A stretch of 64,000 nt of DNA from Actinomycetospora sp. NBRC 106375 (lineage in GTDB: Bacteria; Actinomycetota; Actinomycetes; Mycobacteriales; Pseudonocardiaceae), in NCBI RefSeq assembly GCF_030269665.1, contig NZ_BSTS01000007.1, positions 62,001 through 126,000 on the forward strand, given 5' to 3'. The translations under genes and the position numbers were made by a program. This document shows positions 41,855 to 50,863 of the stretch, piece after piece (position 1 is the first letter of the stretch; the number at the start of each line of letters is the position of its first letter). The notes below the pieces were generated by a model. The model saw nothing but the letters and a program-made list of their open reading frames with translations, had not been told where the DNA came from and searched no databases.

Positions 41855-42871
41855 GTGACGGGTCAGCGGGCGGGAGACGCGGCGGGGCGGAGCTCGACCC
41901 TGCGGGTCGCGTTCCTCGGCCCGCACGGCACCTTCTGCGAACAGGCTCTGCGGACCCTGACGCCGGCCGTGCTGGGCGACGCCCTCGGCGACCCCGAGCC
42001 CGCGACGTTCCCGCTGCCCAGCACCACCCTCGCGCTCGACGCGGTCCGCCGCGGCGACGCCGAGGCGGCGTGCGTGCCGGTGGAGAACTCCGTCGAGGGC
42101 GGGGTGCCCGCCACGATGGACGGGCTGGTCGAGCAGCCGCCGCTGGTGATCGTGCGCGAGATCCTGCTGCCGGTGCGGTTCTCGGTGCTGGTCCGGCCGG
42201 GCACGGGGTTCGGCGACGTCCGCAGCGTCGCCTCGCACCCGCACGGCGAGGCCCAGACCCGCCGCTGGATCGCCGAGCACCTGCCCGGCGCCGAGGTGCG
42301 GCTCACCGGCTCCACGGCCGCCGCCGCGGAGCAGGTCGCGGCGGGCACGGTCGACGCCGCCGTGTGCGCGCCCGTCGCGGCCGCCCACCACGGGCTCGCG
42401 GAGCTGGCGTCGGGCGTGCACGACACGGGCGACGCGGTGACCCGGTTCGTGCTCGTGCGCCCGCCGGGGCCGCCCGGGCTGCCCGCGCCCACCGGGGCGG
42501 ACCGCACCTCGCTGGCGGCGACCACGGTGAACCGGCCGGGCGCGCTGCTCGCGGTGCTCACCGAGATCGCGGTGCGCGGGGTCGACCTGACCCGCATCGA
42601 GTCGCGCCCGCTCAAGGACCGCCGCGGCGAGTACTGGTTCTTCCTGGACGGCACCGGCCACGTCGCCGACCCGGCGATGGGCGAGGCGCTCGCGGCGCTG
42701 CGGCGGCGCTGCACCGAGGTGCGATTCCTCGGGTCGTACCCGCAGGCGCGGCTGGGCGAGCTCGCCGACGCCCCCGTGGGACTGCCCGAGCCCGGCGCGG
42801 GCCAGACCGCGAAGGACCACGCCGCGGCCGCCGCGTGGCTCGAGGCGCTGCGCGACGGGACCGGCGCATGA
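41855..42871 (+). CDS. pheA: prephenate dehydratase
   Basis: 338 residues. The PDT domain (RVAFLGPHGTFCEQAL, VPVENSVEGGVPATMDGL, SHPHGEAQTRRWI, and a TRF motif in DAVTRFVLV) decarboxylates and dehydrates prephenate to phenylpyruvate in phenylalanine synthesis. A C-terminal ACT domain (TTVNRPGALLAVLTEIAVRGVDLTRIESRP) gives feedback control by Phe. The first 16 residues (VTGQRAGDAAGRSST) are encoded by a dispersed repeat and precede the usual start of the domain. Overlaps the next gene by ATGA. Confidence 0.93.
   Translation: MTGQRAGDAAGRSSTLRVAFLGPHGTFCEQALRTLTPAVLGDALGDPEPATFPLPSTTLALDAVRRGDAEAACVPVENSVEGGVPATMDGLVEQPPLVIVREILLPVRFSVLVRPGTGFGDVRSVASHPHGEAQTRRWIAEHLPGAEVRLTGSTAAAAEQVAAGTVDAAVCAPVAAAHHGLAELASGVHDTGDAVTRFVLVRPPGPPGLPAPTGADRTSLAATTVNRPGALLAVLTEIAVRGVDLTRIESRPLKDRRGEYWFFLDGTGHVADPAMGEALAALRRRCTEVRFLGSYPQARLGELADAPVGLPEPGAGQTAKDHAAAAAWLEALRDGTGA
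41872..41899 (+). repeat. dispersed short repeat inside the pheA 5' end
   Basis: GGGAGACGCGGCGGGGCGGA followed by GCTCGACC, near identical to 8488-8515. It is read as GDAAGRSST, against GDGAQRSST in PhaC, in the same reading frame. Confidence 0.65.
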
Positions 42872-43527
42872 GCGACCTGCGTCTCGTCCTCGCCCGGCAC
42901 GGCCAGACCCAGGCCAACATCGAGCGGATCCTCGACACGGTACTGCCCGGCCCGCCGCTGACCGCCCTGGGCCGCGCGCAGGCCGTCGCGCTGGGCCGCG
43001 AGCTCGCCGAGGGCATCGAGGGCACCGTCACCGGGCTCTACCACTCGCAGGCACGGCGGGCGCGGGAGACGGCGACGCTCGTCGGCGAGCACCTCGGCCT
43101 CACGCCGGTCGAGATCGACGGGGTGCACGAGGCCCAGGTCGGCGACCTCGAGGGCCGCAACGACGAGCCGGCGATCGCGGAGTTCCGCCGCGTGGTCGAG
43201 CGCTGGCAGGCCGGCGACGTGGACGTGGCGCAGCCGGGCGGGGAGAGCGGGCGCGCGGTGCTCGAGCGCTACCGGACCGCCGTCGCCGACCTGCGCGACC
43301 GCCACCCGGCGGGCGGCACGATCGTGCTGGTCAGCCACGGCGCCGCGCTGCGCCTGGCCGCGCAGGACCTCGTCGAGCACGTCGGCACCCCGGGCGGCGA
43401 CGAGGACCACGTCGCCAACTGCGGGCGCGTGGTGCTGCGTCCCCGCGGCGGCGCCTGGGAGCTCGTCGCCTGGCGCAGCGCCGTCCCCGGCGGCCTCCCG
43501 GAGTCCCACGACCCGACCGGCGGCTGA
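42868..43527 (+). CDS. histidine phosphatase (phosphoglycerate mutase) family protein
   Basis: 219 residues. The RHG phosphohistidine motif is LARHGQTQANIERILDT, the second conserved Arg/Glu region is SQARRARETATLVGEHLG, and the catalytic His occurs in VLVSHGAALRL. Length fits cofactor-dependent mutase-like phosphatases; the substrate is not predictable. ATG overlaps pheA by four bases, as this pair often does in actinobacteria. A hairpin follows. Confidence 0.9.
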   Translation: MSDLRLVLARHGQTQANIERILDTVLPGPPLTALGRAQAVALGRELAEGIEGTVTGLYHSQARRARETATLVGEHLGLTPVEIDGVHEAQVGDLEGRNDEPAIAEFRRVVERWQAGDVDVAQPGGESGRAVLERYRTAVADLRDRHPAGGTIVLVSHGAALRLAAQDLVEHVGTPGGDEDHVANCGRVVLRPRGGAWELVAWRSAVPGGLPESHDPTGG

Positions 43528-43537
43528 GTCGGTATGT

Positions 43538-43573
43538 GAGCGAACTTCGGGGCTATAGGCCCGAAGTTCGCTC
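43538..43573. terminator. 14-bp stem hairpin between convergent genes
   Basis: GAGCGAACTTCGGG (43538-43551) pairs perfectly with CCCGAAGTTCGCTC (43560-43573) over an 8-base loop. It separates the histidine phosphatase and the minus-strand metalloprotease. The GTGAGCG foot is shared with the hairpin at 91-134. Confidence 0.75.
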
Positions 43574-43582
43574 CCGTACAGA

Positions 43583-43927
43583 TCAGCCCCAGCCCAGGCG
43601 GTGCAGGGTCGCCTCGTCGATGCCGAAGTGGTGCGCGATCTCGTGCACGACGGTGACCGCGACCTCCTCGCGCAGTTCGTCCTCGTCGTCGCACACGTCG
43701 GCGAGCGCGGCCCGGTAGAGCGTGATGCGGTCGGGCAGGACGCCGCCGTAGTCGCTGTAGCGCTCGGTCAGCGCGACGCCCTCGTAGACCCCGAGGAGCT
43801 CCGGCTCCTCGCCGTGGCGCTCCTCGACCAGCACGACGACGTTGTCCATCGCGCGCGTCAGCGGCTCCGGCAGGTCGTCGAGCGCGTCGGCGACGAGCTC
43901 CTCGAACCGCTCGGGGGAGACGTCCAC
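43583..43927 (-). CDS. minimal zinc metallopeptidase (MMP-like, DUF1025)
   Basis: 114 residues, which is the full length of this miniature metzincin-like family. The zinc site is VVHEIAHHFGIDEATLHRLGW (HExxHxxGxxD/H pattern). The start is VDVSPERFEELVADALDDLPEPL, with MDNVVVLVEE characteristic of the family. GTG 43927 is preferred because it fits homologue length, although the frame stays open further upstream. Overlaps the 3' end of the septum-formation-family gene, so both belong to one transcript. Confidence 0.88.
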   Translation of the reverse strand: MDVSPERFEELVADALDDLPEPLTRAMDNVVVLVEERHGEEPELLGVYEGVALTERYSDYGGVLPDRITLYRAALADVCDDEDELREEVAVTVVHEIAHHFGIDEATLHRLGWG

Positions 43928-43937
43928 CGAGGCGGTG

Positions 43938-45224
43938 TCAGTACCCGCCGCCGCCCTGGTCGCCGCCGCCCAGCCCGGGGACGGGCAGGTTCGGCAGGAC
44001 CCCGGGCTGCTGGCCGGTCTGGCCGGTCTGCCCCTGCTGGCCGGTGCCCGCCTGGCCGGCGGTGCCGCCGGTCGCGGCGCCCCCGTCGGCGGCACCACCG
44101 GTCGACGACGCCGGGGCCCCCGGGCGCAGGTTCGGCACCGTGGTGGGCGCGTCCCCGCCGATGCGCACGCCGTCGGCGGCCTTGCCCGTCAGCGGCGCGA
44201 AGCCGGAGTTGTCGCTGAGCAGCGAGCCGAGGTTGCAGCTCACCCGGCGGGTGCCGGCGTTCCACGACTCCTCGGCGACGTTCGTCCAGTAGACGGTGAG
44301 CTTCGAGTCGGTGAGTTTCTGCGCCGAGCCGACGTACTGCTCGGCGATGCGCTGGCAGGTCGGCTGCAGGTAGTTGTCCTGGTCGTCGACCGACGGGAAG
44401 CCGTCGCGGAACTGGGTGCCGAGGTCGACGGTGCCGGCCACCTCGGCGGCGTGGATCTGGTCGCACGGCGCGGGGTCGGAGACCTCCTTGCCGACGAGCG
44501 CGAGGCACGTGCCGGGGTCGTAGACCACCGCCTGGTCGGCGTCGGTGATCCGCCCGGTCCACGGGAAGAGCGCGCCGGTGCGTCCGGGGGCCTGCAGCCC
44601 GCAGCGCACGGTGCGGTCGCCGGAGTCCCAGGCGGCCTGCGTCGGCTTGAGCGCGCCCGCCTTGTAGCGCCCGGCCGGGTCGAGCTTGCCCTGCAGGTAG
44701 GTCGTCGCCTGCGGGGTGCACTGGGCGGTGACCAGCTGCTGCCACGCCGCGTCGGCCGGGAACGGCGTGCCCGGCGGCTGCGACGCGGTGACCGCGCCGA
44801 CGCTCTCGAAGAGGTGCTGGCGGCCGCAGTCGACCTCGCGGACGTCGCCGGCGTCGTCGCGGCTCCAGGTCAGGCACCGGCCCGGCTCGCTGGTGAGCGC
44901 GGGGCGGGCGTCGTCGCCGGAGGAGGCGGACCCGCCGCCGGCCGGGGCGCCGGCCTGCTGGCCGGAGAGCCCGAGCACGTCGGGGCCCGAGCCCGTGGCG
45001 GCGAGCGCCGTCGCCGCGACGAGCATGACGAGGGCGCCGGCCAGCACACCGATCACGCCGCGGCGGGCGGCGCGGCGGCGCGGGTCGCGGGCGTCGTCGT
45101 GCCCGAGGACACGGTCGAGCCAACGGTCCACACGGCTGGATCCGGCGGCGGCGAAAGCGGTGTCGTCGTCACCGTCGGGGCGGCCCTCGCCGGACGGCCC
45201 GGACTGACGTTCCCGGAGCAGCAT
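43938..45224 (-). CDS. septum formation family membrane protein
   Basis: 428 residues. A cytosolic N-terminus of about 55 residues, one membrane helix (VIGVLAGALVMLVAATALAA, about 57-76) and a large exported domain. Cysteine-bearing repeats such as CLTWSRDDAGDVREVDC, VRCGLQAPG and CDQIHAAEVAGTVDLG are the septum-formation (septum_form) type, seemingly two tandem copies. The C-terminus is a low-complexity Gly/Gln tail (TGQQGQTGQTGQQP). It probably sits at the membrane or wall; the exact role is unknown. ATG 45224 is chosen. Divergent from the Ser-rich membrane protein. Confidence 0.8.
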   Translation of the reverse strand: MLLRERQSGPSGEGRPDGDDDTAFAAAGSSRVDRWLDRVLGHDDARDPRRRAARRGVIGVLAGALVMLVAATALAATGSGPDVLGLSGQQAGAPAGGGSASSGDDARPALTSEPGRCLTWSRDDAGDVREVDCGRQHLFESVGAVTASQPPGTPFPADAAWQQLVTAQCTPQATTYLQGKLDPAGRYKAGALKPTQAAWDSGDRTVRCGLQAPGRTGALFPWTGRITDADQAVVYDPGTCLALVGKEVSDPAPCDQIHAAEVAGTVDLGTQFRDGFPSVDDQDNYLQPTCQRIAEQYVGSAQKLTDSKLTVYWTNVAEESWNAGTRRVSCNLGSLLSDNSGFAPLTGKAADGVRIGGDAPTTVPNLRPGAPASSTGGAADGGAATGGTAGQAGTGQQGQTGQTGQQPGVLPNLPVPGLGGGDQGGGGY

Positions 45225-45350
45225 GGCCCTGACATCATGCCGACCCCGGGATTCCCCGGGCCGGGTGACCCCGGGTCGGGCAGGATCGGCGGTGACCGGC
45301 AGGCGCCGGACGGTGTCGTGACGAGCCGGTGACGGTGGGTGGAGGGGACC

Positions 45351-46286
45351 ATGACGGGACGAGACGACGAGCGGTCCGACGCCGAGCGGAGCGGGGACCC
45401 CTCGGAGCGTCGCACCGAGAAGGTCGATCTCCCCGGCGCCGACGCCCAGCGGCCGACGGAGAAGGTCGACACGTCCGCGGTGTCCGGCCGGCACCGCTCC
45501 GCCGAGGCGAGCGACGCGACCGAGACGACCGAGGTGACCGGCGCGAGCGGCGACGACACCGCCACGCCCCCGTCCGGCGTGCCCGCGGCGGGTGCCGGTT
45601 CCGGCAGCGGCGCGCTCGCCGCCGTCGGCGCGGACGCCGGGTCGGGCTCGGGCGGCGAGGGCGAGCGCGCCCGCGGCCGGGTGCGCTACCAGGACCCGTC
45701 GACGACGACGCCCCGCGAGCCCACGGTCGCCGAGCAGCGCGCCCGCCGCGAGGCCCAGCGCCGCGAACGGGCGCAGCGCGACGCGGCCGCGGCCGCCGAG
45801 GAGCGCAAGAAGAAGATCCGCAAGCGGGTGCTCGTCGGCGGCGGTGTCGCGGTCGGCGTGGTCGCGCTCGTCGCCGTCGTCTACGCGGCCAGCTCGCCCG
45901 ACGAGGTCGACGCCCAGTGCGTCGACCCCCAGGGCGTCGTCGTGCCCGACGAGAACTGCGGCGGCACGCAGCAGGGCGGCTACTACAACAGCAGCGGCGT
46001 CTTCGTCCCGATCTTCATCGGGGGCTTCGGCAACCAGTACCACTACAACTACGGGACCCGCTCTCCCGTGGGGACGGTCGCCTCGGGCGGGTCGACCTCG
46101 CCGCCCGCCAGCGGGACCAGCGTGCGCAGCGGCACCTCGGGCAGCTCGCTGGGGTCGACCTCGAGCAGCGGCACGGTCAGCCGTGGCGGCCTGGGCGTGG
46201 GCGGCAGCTCGAGCGGTTCCAGCGGCTCGAGCAGCGGGTCGGGCTCGAGCAGCGGCTCGTCGGGCGGCAGCTCCTCGGGCAGCTAG
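45351..46286 (+). CDS. single-helix membrane protein with Ser/Gly-rich tail
   Basis: 311 residues. The N-terminal 130 residues are acidic and disordered, containing TEKVDLPGAD and TEKVDTSAVS repeats. A basic coiled helix (AEQRARREAQRRERAQRDAAAAAEERKKKIRKR) precedes one membrane helix (about 163-182). Outside is a short domain with two Cys (CVDPQGVVVPDENCGG) and aromatic FGNQYHYNYGTR, then a Ser/Gly repeat of about 70 residues. Similar layouts occur in actinobacterial wall-associated proteins of unknown role. ATG has GGAGGGG upstream. Function not recognised. Confidence 0.75.
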   Translation: MTGRDDERSDAERSGDPSERRTEKVDLPGADAQRPTEKVDTSAVSGRHRSAEASDATETTEVTGASGDDTATPPSGVPAAGAGSGSGALAAVGADAGSGSGGEGERARGRVRYQDPSTTTPREPTVAEQRARREAQRRERAQRDAAAAAEERKKKIRKRVLVGGGVAVGVVALVAVVYAASSPDEVDAQCVDPQGVVVPDENCGGTQQGGYYNSSGVFVPIFIGGFGNQYHYNYGTRSPVGTVASGGSTSPPASGTSVRSGTSGSSLGSTSSSGTVSRGGLGVGGSSSGSSGSSSGSGSSSGSSGGSSSGS

Positions 46287-46288
46287 CC

Positions 46289-46453
46289 GAAGACCGAGGC
46301 GCGGGAACGGCACGACAGCGCGACGGAGGAGCGCTGGGGGGTCGTCTCCTCGTCGCCGGCGAAGACCGAGGCGCGGGAACGGCACGACAGCGCGACGGAG
46401 GAGCGCTGGGGGGTCGTCTCCTCGTCGCCGGCGAAGACGGAGCCCCGGTACGG
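46289..46453 (+). repeat. 72-bp tandem direct repeat, two perfect copies plus a partial third
   Basis: Units start at 46289, 46361 and 46433 with GAAGACCGAGGCGCGGGAAC; the first two are identical over 72 bases and the third diverges after about 10 bases. Each unit contains CAGCGCGACGGAGGAGCGCTG, a 6-bp stem hairpin also found at about 12442-12462 after phaZ. The array fills the gap between the Ser-rich protein and the ATP-grasp gene. Confidence 0.9.
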
Positions 46454-46467
46454 CAGGATCACGTCCC

Positions 46468-47628
46468 GTGCAGCGCGCGACCGGCAGGCCCCGCCCCGAC
46501 TGGCAGCAGAAGATCGAGGAGCAGGGGCTGGTGTTCGGCACCCCGGCCATGGGGATGAACGGGGCCCGGCCGTACTGGGACGAGTCGGTGCACTACGTCT
46601 TCGACATGGCCGAGGTCCTCTCGCTCGAGGCCGACGTCGAGCTGCTGCACTCGATGTGCCTCGAGGCCGTCGACCACGTGGTCACCACCGAGCGGTTCCG
46701 CGACTTCGCGCTGCCGGAGTGGTGCTGGGAGGCCGTGGCCGCGTCGTGGCGCCGGGGCGACCCGCACGTCTACGGGCGCTTCGACCTGCGCTATGACGGG
46801 TCGGGGCCGGCGAAGCTCATGGAGTACAACGCCGACACCCCGACCACGCTGCTCGAGGCGTCGATCTGCCAGTGGTACTGGCTCAAGGACGTCCACCCCG
46901 ACGACGACCAGTGGAACTCCCTGCACGAGAAGCTGGTGGAGCGCTGGGGTGAGGTCGCGGCCAAGCTGCCCCGCAACGAGGTGCACTTCTGCTGGTCGCA
47001 GGCCGACCCGACCGGCGAGGACCACGTGACCGTCGCCTACCTCCAGGAGTGCGCGGCCGAAGCGGGTCTCGACACCGTCGGCCTGGCCATCGAGCAGCTC
47101 GGGTGGGACTCCGCGCTCGACCGCTTCGTCGACCTCGAGGAGGCCCCGGTCTCCGTCGTCGACAAGCTCTACCCCTGGGAGTGGGTGCTGGGCGACGACT
47201 TCGGCAAGCACGTCGCCCGCAGCATGCCCGAGACGGCGTGGATCGAGCCGCTGTGGAAGACGCTGCTGTCGAACAAGGCGCTGCTCGCCGTGCTGTGGGA
47301 GATGTACCCGGGCCACCCGAACCTGCTCCCGGCGTCGCTCGGCGACCCCGGGATGCTCACCGAGTACGTGCGCAAGCCGCTGCTCGGGCGCGAGGGCGCG
47401 AACATGAAGGTCGTCGCCCCGGGCTACGAGACGGAGACCGGCGGGGTCTACGGCGACGAGGGCTACGTCTACCAGCTCTTCGACCCGCTGCCCGAGTTCG
47501 ACGGCTACCGTCCCGCGCTCGGCGCGTGGATCGTCGGCGACACCTCGGCGGGCCTGGGCATCCGCGAGACCACCGGGCTGATCACCGACAACGGCGCCGC
47601 GTTCGTCCCGCACCGCATCCCGGACTAG
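46468..47628 (+). CDS. glutathionylspermidine synthase family ATP-grasp protein
   Basis: 386 residues, the length of E. coli YgiC/YjfC. The GSP_synth domain is clear: LMEYNADTPTTLLEASICQWYWL, VLGDDFGKHVARSMP, LWKTLLSNKALLAVLW, YVRKPLLGREGANMKVV and VYQLFDPLPEFDGYRPALGAWIVGD. Such proteins ligate an amine to a peptide carboxylate with ATP, but the substrate is unknown because actinobacteria make little glutathione. In many bacteria it is adjacent to DUF350; here DUF350 lies one gene away, beyond an Emb gene. GTG 46468 is chosen. Confidence 0.9.
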   Translation: MQRATGRPRPDWQQKIEEQGLVFGTPAMGMNGARPYWDESVHYVFDMAEVLSLEADVELLHSMCLEAVDHVVTTERFRDFALPEWCWEAVAASWRRGDPHVYGRFDLRYDGSGPAKLMEYNADTPTTLLEASICQWYWLKDVHPDDDQWNSLHEKLVERWGEVAAKLPRNEVHFCWSQADPTGEDHVTVAYLQECAAEAGLDTVGLAIEQLGWDSALDRFVDLEEAPVSVVDKLYPWEWVLGDDFGKHVARSMPETAWIEPLWKTLLSNKALLAVLWEMYPGHPNLLPASLGDPGMLTEYVRKPLLGREGANMKVVAPGYETETGGVYGDEGYVYQLFDPLPEFDGYRPALGAWIVGDTSAGLGIRETTGLITDNGAAFVPHRIPD

Positions 47629-47708
47629 GTGCCCTCGGCCTGTGAGCAGCCGAGCGCACCACCCCCCGTCCCGGACGCGCAGCCCGGACGACCTACCGTG
47701 GCCGCCCG

Positions 47709-50700
47709 TTGTCCGCTCTCGCCGTCGCTCCCGGCACCGCGTCCGACGTGTCTCCCGGCGAGGCGCGGGCCCCGCGTCGCTCGGGCGGGGTGGCGATGCT
47801 CGTCTGGGCGCTCGTCACGCTCGCGCTCGGGATCGCCGCGCCGCTCGCGCCGGTGACGGCCAAGGACACGACCGTGACCTGGCCCGATCCGGCCGCCGCC
47901 CCGGGCACGGCGCACTCCACCACCCTCGCGCTGAGCCCGCCGCGCCCGCTCTCGTTCGCGGCGACGGTGCCCTGCGACGCGCTGCGCGCCGGGGGTGACG
48001 TCCTGCGGACGCTGCCCGCCGAGGGCGGCGGCGACGGCGGGCTGACGGTGTCCGCGGGCGCCGGGGCGACGCGCGTCGACGTCTCCGGGCGGACCGTGCT
48101 CACCGCCCCGACACCGCCCGGCGGCTGCCGCCTCGACCTGGCCGTCGACTCCGGCGGGCTGCGGGCCTCGCTCGACGGGCGGCCGCTGCCCCTGCGCTGC
48201 GGGGCGTGCGCCGACGTCCCGCCCCCGCAGGTCAGCCGCCTGAGCACGAGCGCCGACACGACGCCCGGCGCTCCGGCGCCGTCGGTGACGCTGCACACCG
48301 ATGACCGGTACGCCTCCGGCCCCGGCCCGCTGAAGACGGTCCTGCTGGTGGGACACCTGCTCGCGCTCGGCGGGCTGCTGGTGACGGTGCACCGGCACAC
48401 GAGCCGACGACGGACCCGGCGGCGGCGCGGGCACGGGTGGCAGCGCCTGCGGCGGCACCTCTCCGGGGCGGACGCGCTGGTCGTCGCCGTGTCGCTGGGC
48501 TGGCTGGTGAACGCGCCGGTCGACTTCGACGACAGCTGGTACCCGCTGATGGCGCGGGACGCCGGCGAGGCGGGGTACATCGGCAACGCCGTCTACATGT
48601 TCAACGTGACGGAGAACCCCTTCGTCGCGTCGCAGTACGCGACCCAGCTGTGGGGGGCGATCGGCGGCTGGGGCCTCGTGTGGCAGCGCTGCCTGCCCCT
48701 GCTCTACGGGCTCGTGGCGTGGGTGCTGCTGCGCGCCTTCTTCGTGCTCGTCACCCGGCGCACCGACGTCCGCGCCGCGCGCGTGCCGTGGGCGCTGCTG
48801 CTGGCGCACCTGGTGTGGTGGCTGCCGTTCGGGCTCACGCTGCGCCCCGAGCCCCTGATCGTGCTGCTCTCGGTCGTGGTGCTGCTGCTCGTCGAGCTGG
48901 CCCGCGACCGCGACACGCCGATCCTCCACGTCGGCGCGGTGATGGCCGCCGCGCTGGCCGTCGCGTGCTCGCCGACGGGACTGGTGGCCGCGGCGCCGCT
49001 GCTGGTGGAGATCCCGCGCGCCTGGCCGCGGATCGTCGCGGCGACCCGCCTGGAGCAGGTGGCGGGAGTCGCCGTGGTGCTCGCCGCGGCGAGTGTGGCC
49101 GTGCCGGTGGCGTTCGCCGACGCGTCGCTCGGCGACGTCCTCGAGGCCTCGGCGGTGCACGCCTGGTACTACGACACGGTCCCCTGGTACGACGAGCTCG
49201 AGCACTACGAGACCCTGCTCGGGCGGGGGAAGACGCCCTGGGCGCAGCGGGCGCCGGTGCTGATCACACTGGCCACCACCGCGCTGGTCGCCGCGGGCAG
49301 CGCCCGCCGCGGCCCCGACGACGACACCCTGCGCCGGGTCCTGCTCCACTCCGCCGCGACCACGGCCGTCGCCTTCCTGCTCGTGGCCGCGAGCCCGACC
49401 AAGTGGGTGCTGCACTTCCCGGCGGTCGCGGCGGCGGGCACCGTGGTGCTGGCGGTGGCGCTCCTGCGGGGCCCGATGCCGCGCCAGGAGCGCGCGCTCG
49501 CCACCACCGGGGGCGTCGCGGTGATCGTCGTCGCCGCGGCGGTGAGCTTCGCCGGATGGAACGTCTGGCACCCGTTCAGCGACCGCGGCCAGCCCTTCGG
49601 CAACCACGCCGACAACGACCCGACGCCCCTGAGCGAGACCCTCCTCGCGCCGCACCTCGGCCCGGTCTTCCTGCGCAACCCGCTGGTCTGGGTGGCCGTC
49701 GCGCTCGCGGCGGCGGCGTGGGCGCACTGGTCGCGGGGGCGCTGGCCCGGACGCCGCCTGCCCCGCCCCCAGCCCGAGCGGGCCGTGCTCACGGCGGTCT
49801 GCCTGGCGGTCGTCGGCGGCATGATCGGCGTGATGCTGCTGGCGCCGGTGCGCCAGTACCCCGGGTGGACGGTGGCCCTGGGCAACGCCAAGGACATCGC
49901 CCAGGGCGCGTGCGGGCTCGAGAGCAACGTGACGGCGCTGCGCCCGACACCGGTCCCGTTCGGCCCGCCCGGCGCCCCGGCCCGCACCACCGGCGACTAC
50001 ACCGACGACACCCGGGCCGTCGCGCCGCGGCCGGTGCCGGGTCTCGGGCGGATCTGGCACGACGACGGCCCCGGCTCGGCCGGGCGCGGCGGGCTCGTCA
50101 CCGGCTGGTACCCGATCCCGCCGGGGGCCGGGGCCACCGACGTGCTCGTACCCCTGCTGGAGTCGGGCGATCCCGACGAGACGGTGTCGGTGGAGTTCGG
50201 CCGCGGGAGCGGCGTCCTGGGCCGCAAGGATCTCGACGACCTGCCCAACGTCGACGGACGCACCTGGCAGGAACGCCCCGTCTCCCTCCTCGACGCGCCG
50301 GCCGGCACCGACGCCGTCCGCGTCGTCGTGACGGCCGGCCCGACCGTCGGCGAGGACCGGCTCGCCGTCGCCGAGCCCCGCCTGGTCCGCCCCGAGCCCC
50401 TGGCCGGCCTCCTCGGCGGGGCGCCGGTCCTGGCCGACCAGAGCTCGTCGAGCCTGTGGCCCTGCGTCACGCAGGTCGCGGTGCACGACGGCATCGCGCC
50501 GGCGCCGGCGTTCCGCCTGACCGCGGACGAGGACCTCACCGGCGCGACCATCCAGGCCCAGGACTGGACCGCCCGCGGCGGCGTCTGGCGCCACGACGAC
50601 CTCAACGCCACCTACGTCAGCCTCGCGACGGCGGTGCGTCCGGGCGGCGTGCCCGCGAAGCCCTGGGGCCGGGTGCAGATGATGGTCCGCGACCTGCCCG

Positions 50701-50813
50701 CCGACCGGTACGCGGTGACGACGACCGAGCACTCCCGCTCCGGCTGGTGGCGCGGCCCGACGCTGGCCCGGGAGGACTACGCGGAGGTGGAGTACCAGGG
50801 CGCGGTCGGTTGA
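47709..50813 (+). CDS. Emb-type arabinosyltransferase, copy 1
   Basis: 1034 residues of the GT-C family that builds arabinan on arabinogalactan or lipoarabinomannan from decaprenyl-phosphoryl arabinose. There are about 13 membrane helices: one near 30-48, most from 200 to 690. The catalytic acidic loop is VDFDDSWYPLMARDAGEAGY (Asp 274/275), and GLTLRPEPLIVLL is the proline motif. The C-terminal 330 residues carry a carbohydrate-binding jelly-roll-like region. The TTG start at 47709 is uncertain; ATG 47796 would trim the N-terminus. Paralogue of the gene at 51431, with DUF350 between them. Confidence 0.9.
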   Translation: MSALAVAPGTASDVSPGEARAPRRSGGVAMLVWALVTLALGIAAPLAPVTAKDTTVTWPDPAAAPGTAHSTTLALSPPRPLSFAATVPCDALRAGGDVLRTLPAEGGGDGGLTVSAGAGATRVDVSGRTVLTAPTPPGGCRLDLAVDSGGLRASLDGRPLPLRCGACADVPPPQVSRLSTSADTTPGAPAPSVTLHTDDRYASGPGPLKTVLLVGHLLALGGLLVTVHRHTSRRRTRRRRGHGWQRLRRHLSGADALVVAVSLGWLVNAPVDFDDSWYPLMARDAGEAGYIGNAVYMFNVTENPFVASQYATQLWGAIGGWGLVWQRCLPLLYGLVAWVLLRAFFVLVTRRTDVRAARVPWALLLAHLVWWLPFGLTLRPEPLIVLLSVVVLLLVELARDRDTPILHVGAVMAAALAVACSPTGLVAAAPLLVEIPRAWPRIVAATRLEQVAGVAVVLAAASVAVPVAFADASLGDVLEASAVHAWYYDTVPWYDELEHYETLLGRGKTPWAQRAPVLITLATTALVAAGSARRGPDDDTLRRVLLHSAATTAVAFLLVAASPTKWVLHFPAVAAAGTVVLAVALLRGPMPRQERALATTGGVAVIVVAAAVSFAGWNVWHPFSDRGQPFGNHADNDPTPLSETLLAPHLGPVFLRNPLVWVAVALAAAAWAHWSRGRWPGRRLPRPQPERAVLTAVCLAVVGGMIGVMLLAPVRQYPGWTVALGNAKDIAQGACGLESNVTALRPTPVPFGPPGAPARTTGDYTDDTRAVAPRPVPGLGRIWHDDGPGSAGRGGLVTGWYPIPPGAGATDVLVPLLESGDPDETVSVEFGRGSGVLGRKDLDDLPNVDGRTWQERPVSLLDAPAGTDAVRVVVTAGPTVGEDRLAVAEPRLVRPEPLAGLLGGAPVLADQSSSSLWPCVTQVAVHDGIAPAPAFRLTADEDLTGATIQAQDWTARGGVWRHDDLNATYVSLATAVRPGGVPAKPWGRVQMMVRDLPADRYAVTTTEHSRSGWWRGPTLAREDYAEVEYQGAVG

Positions 50814-50863
50814 TCGCGGTGGCTAGTCTGGCGCCCCGTTCGTCCGGATGGAGGGCCTGACAG

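Noticed and set aside
46289-46453. CRISPR-like array
   Set aside because: The 72-bp units are contiguous, without unique spacers.
43938-46550. 870-residue fusion extending the septum-formation protein upstream
   Set aside because: The upstream part is antisense to the Ser-rich membrane gene, which has a good ribosome-binding site and a convincing membrane helix. ATG 45224 fits the domain layout.
47625-50732. Long antisense frame over the first Emb gene
   Set aside because: Same reason: composition of a shadow frame, no recognisable domain.
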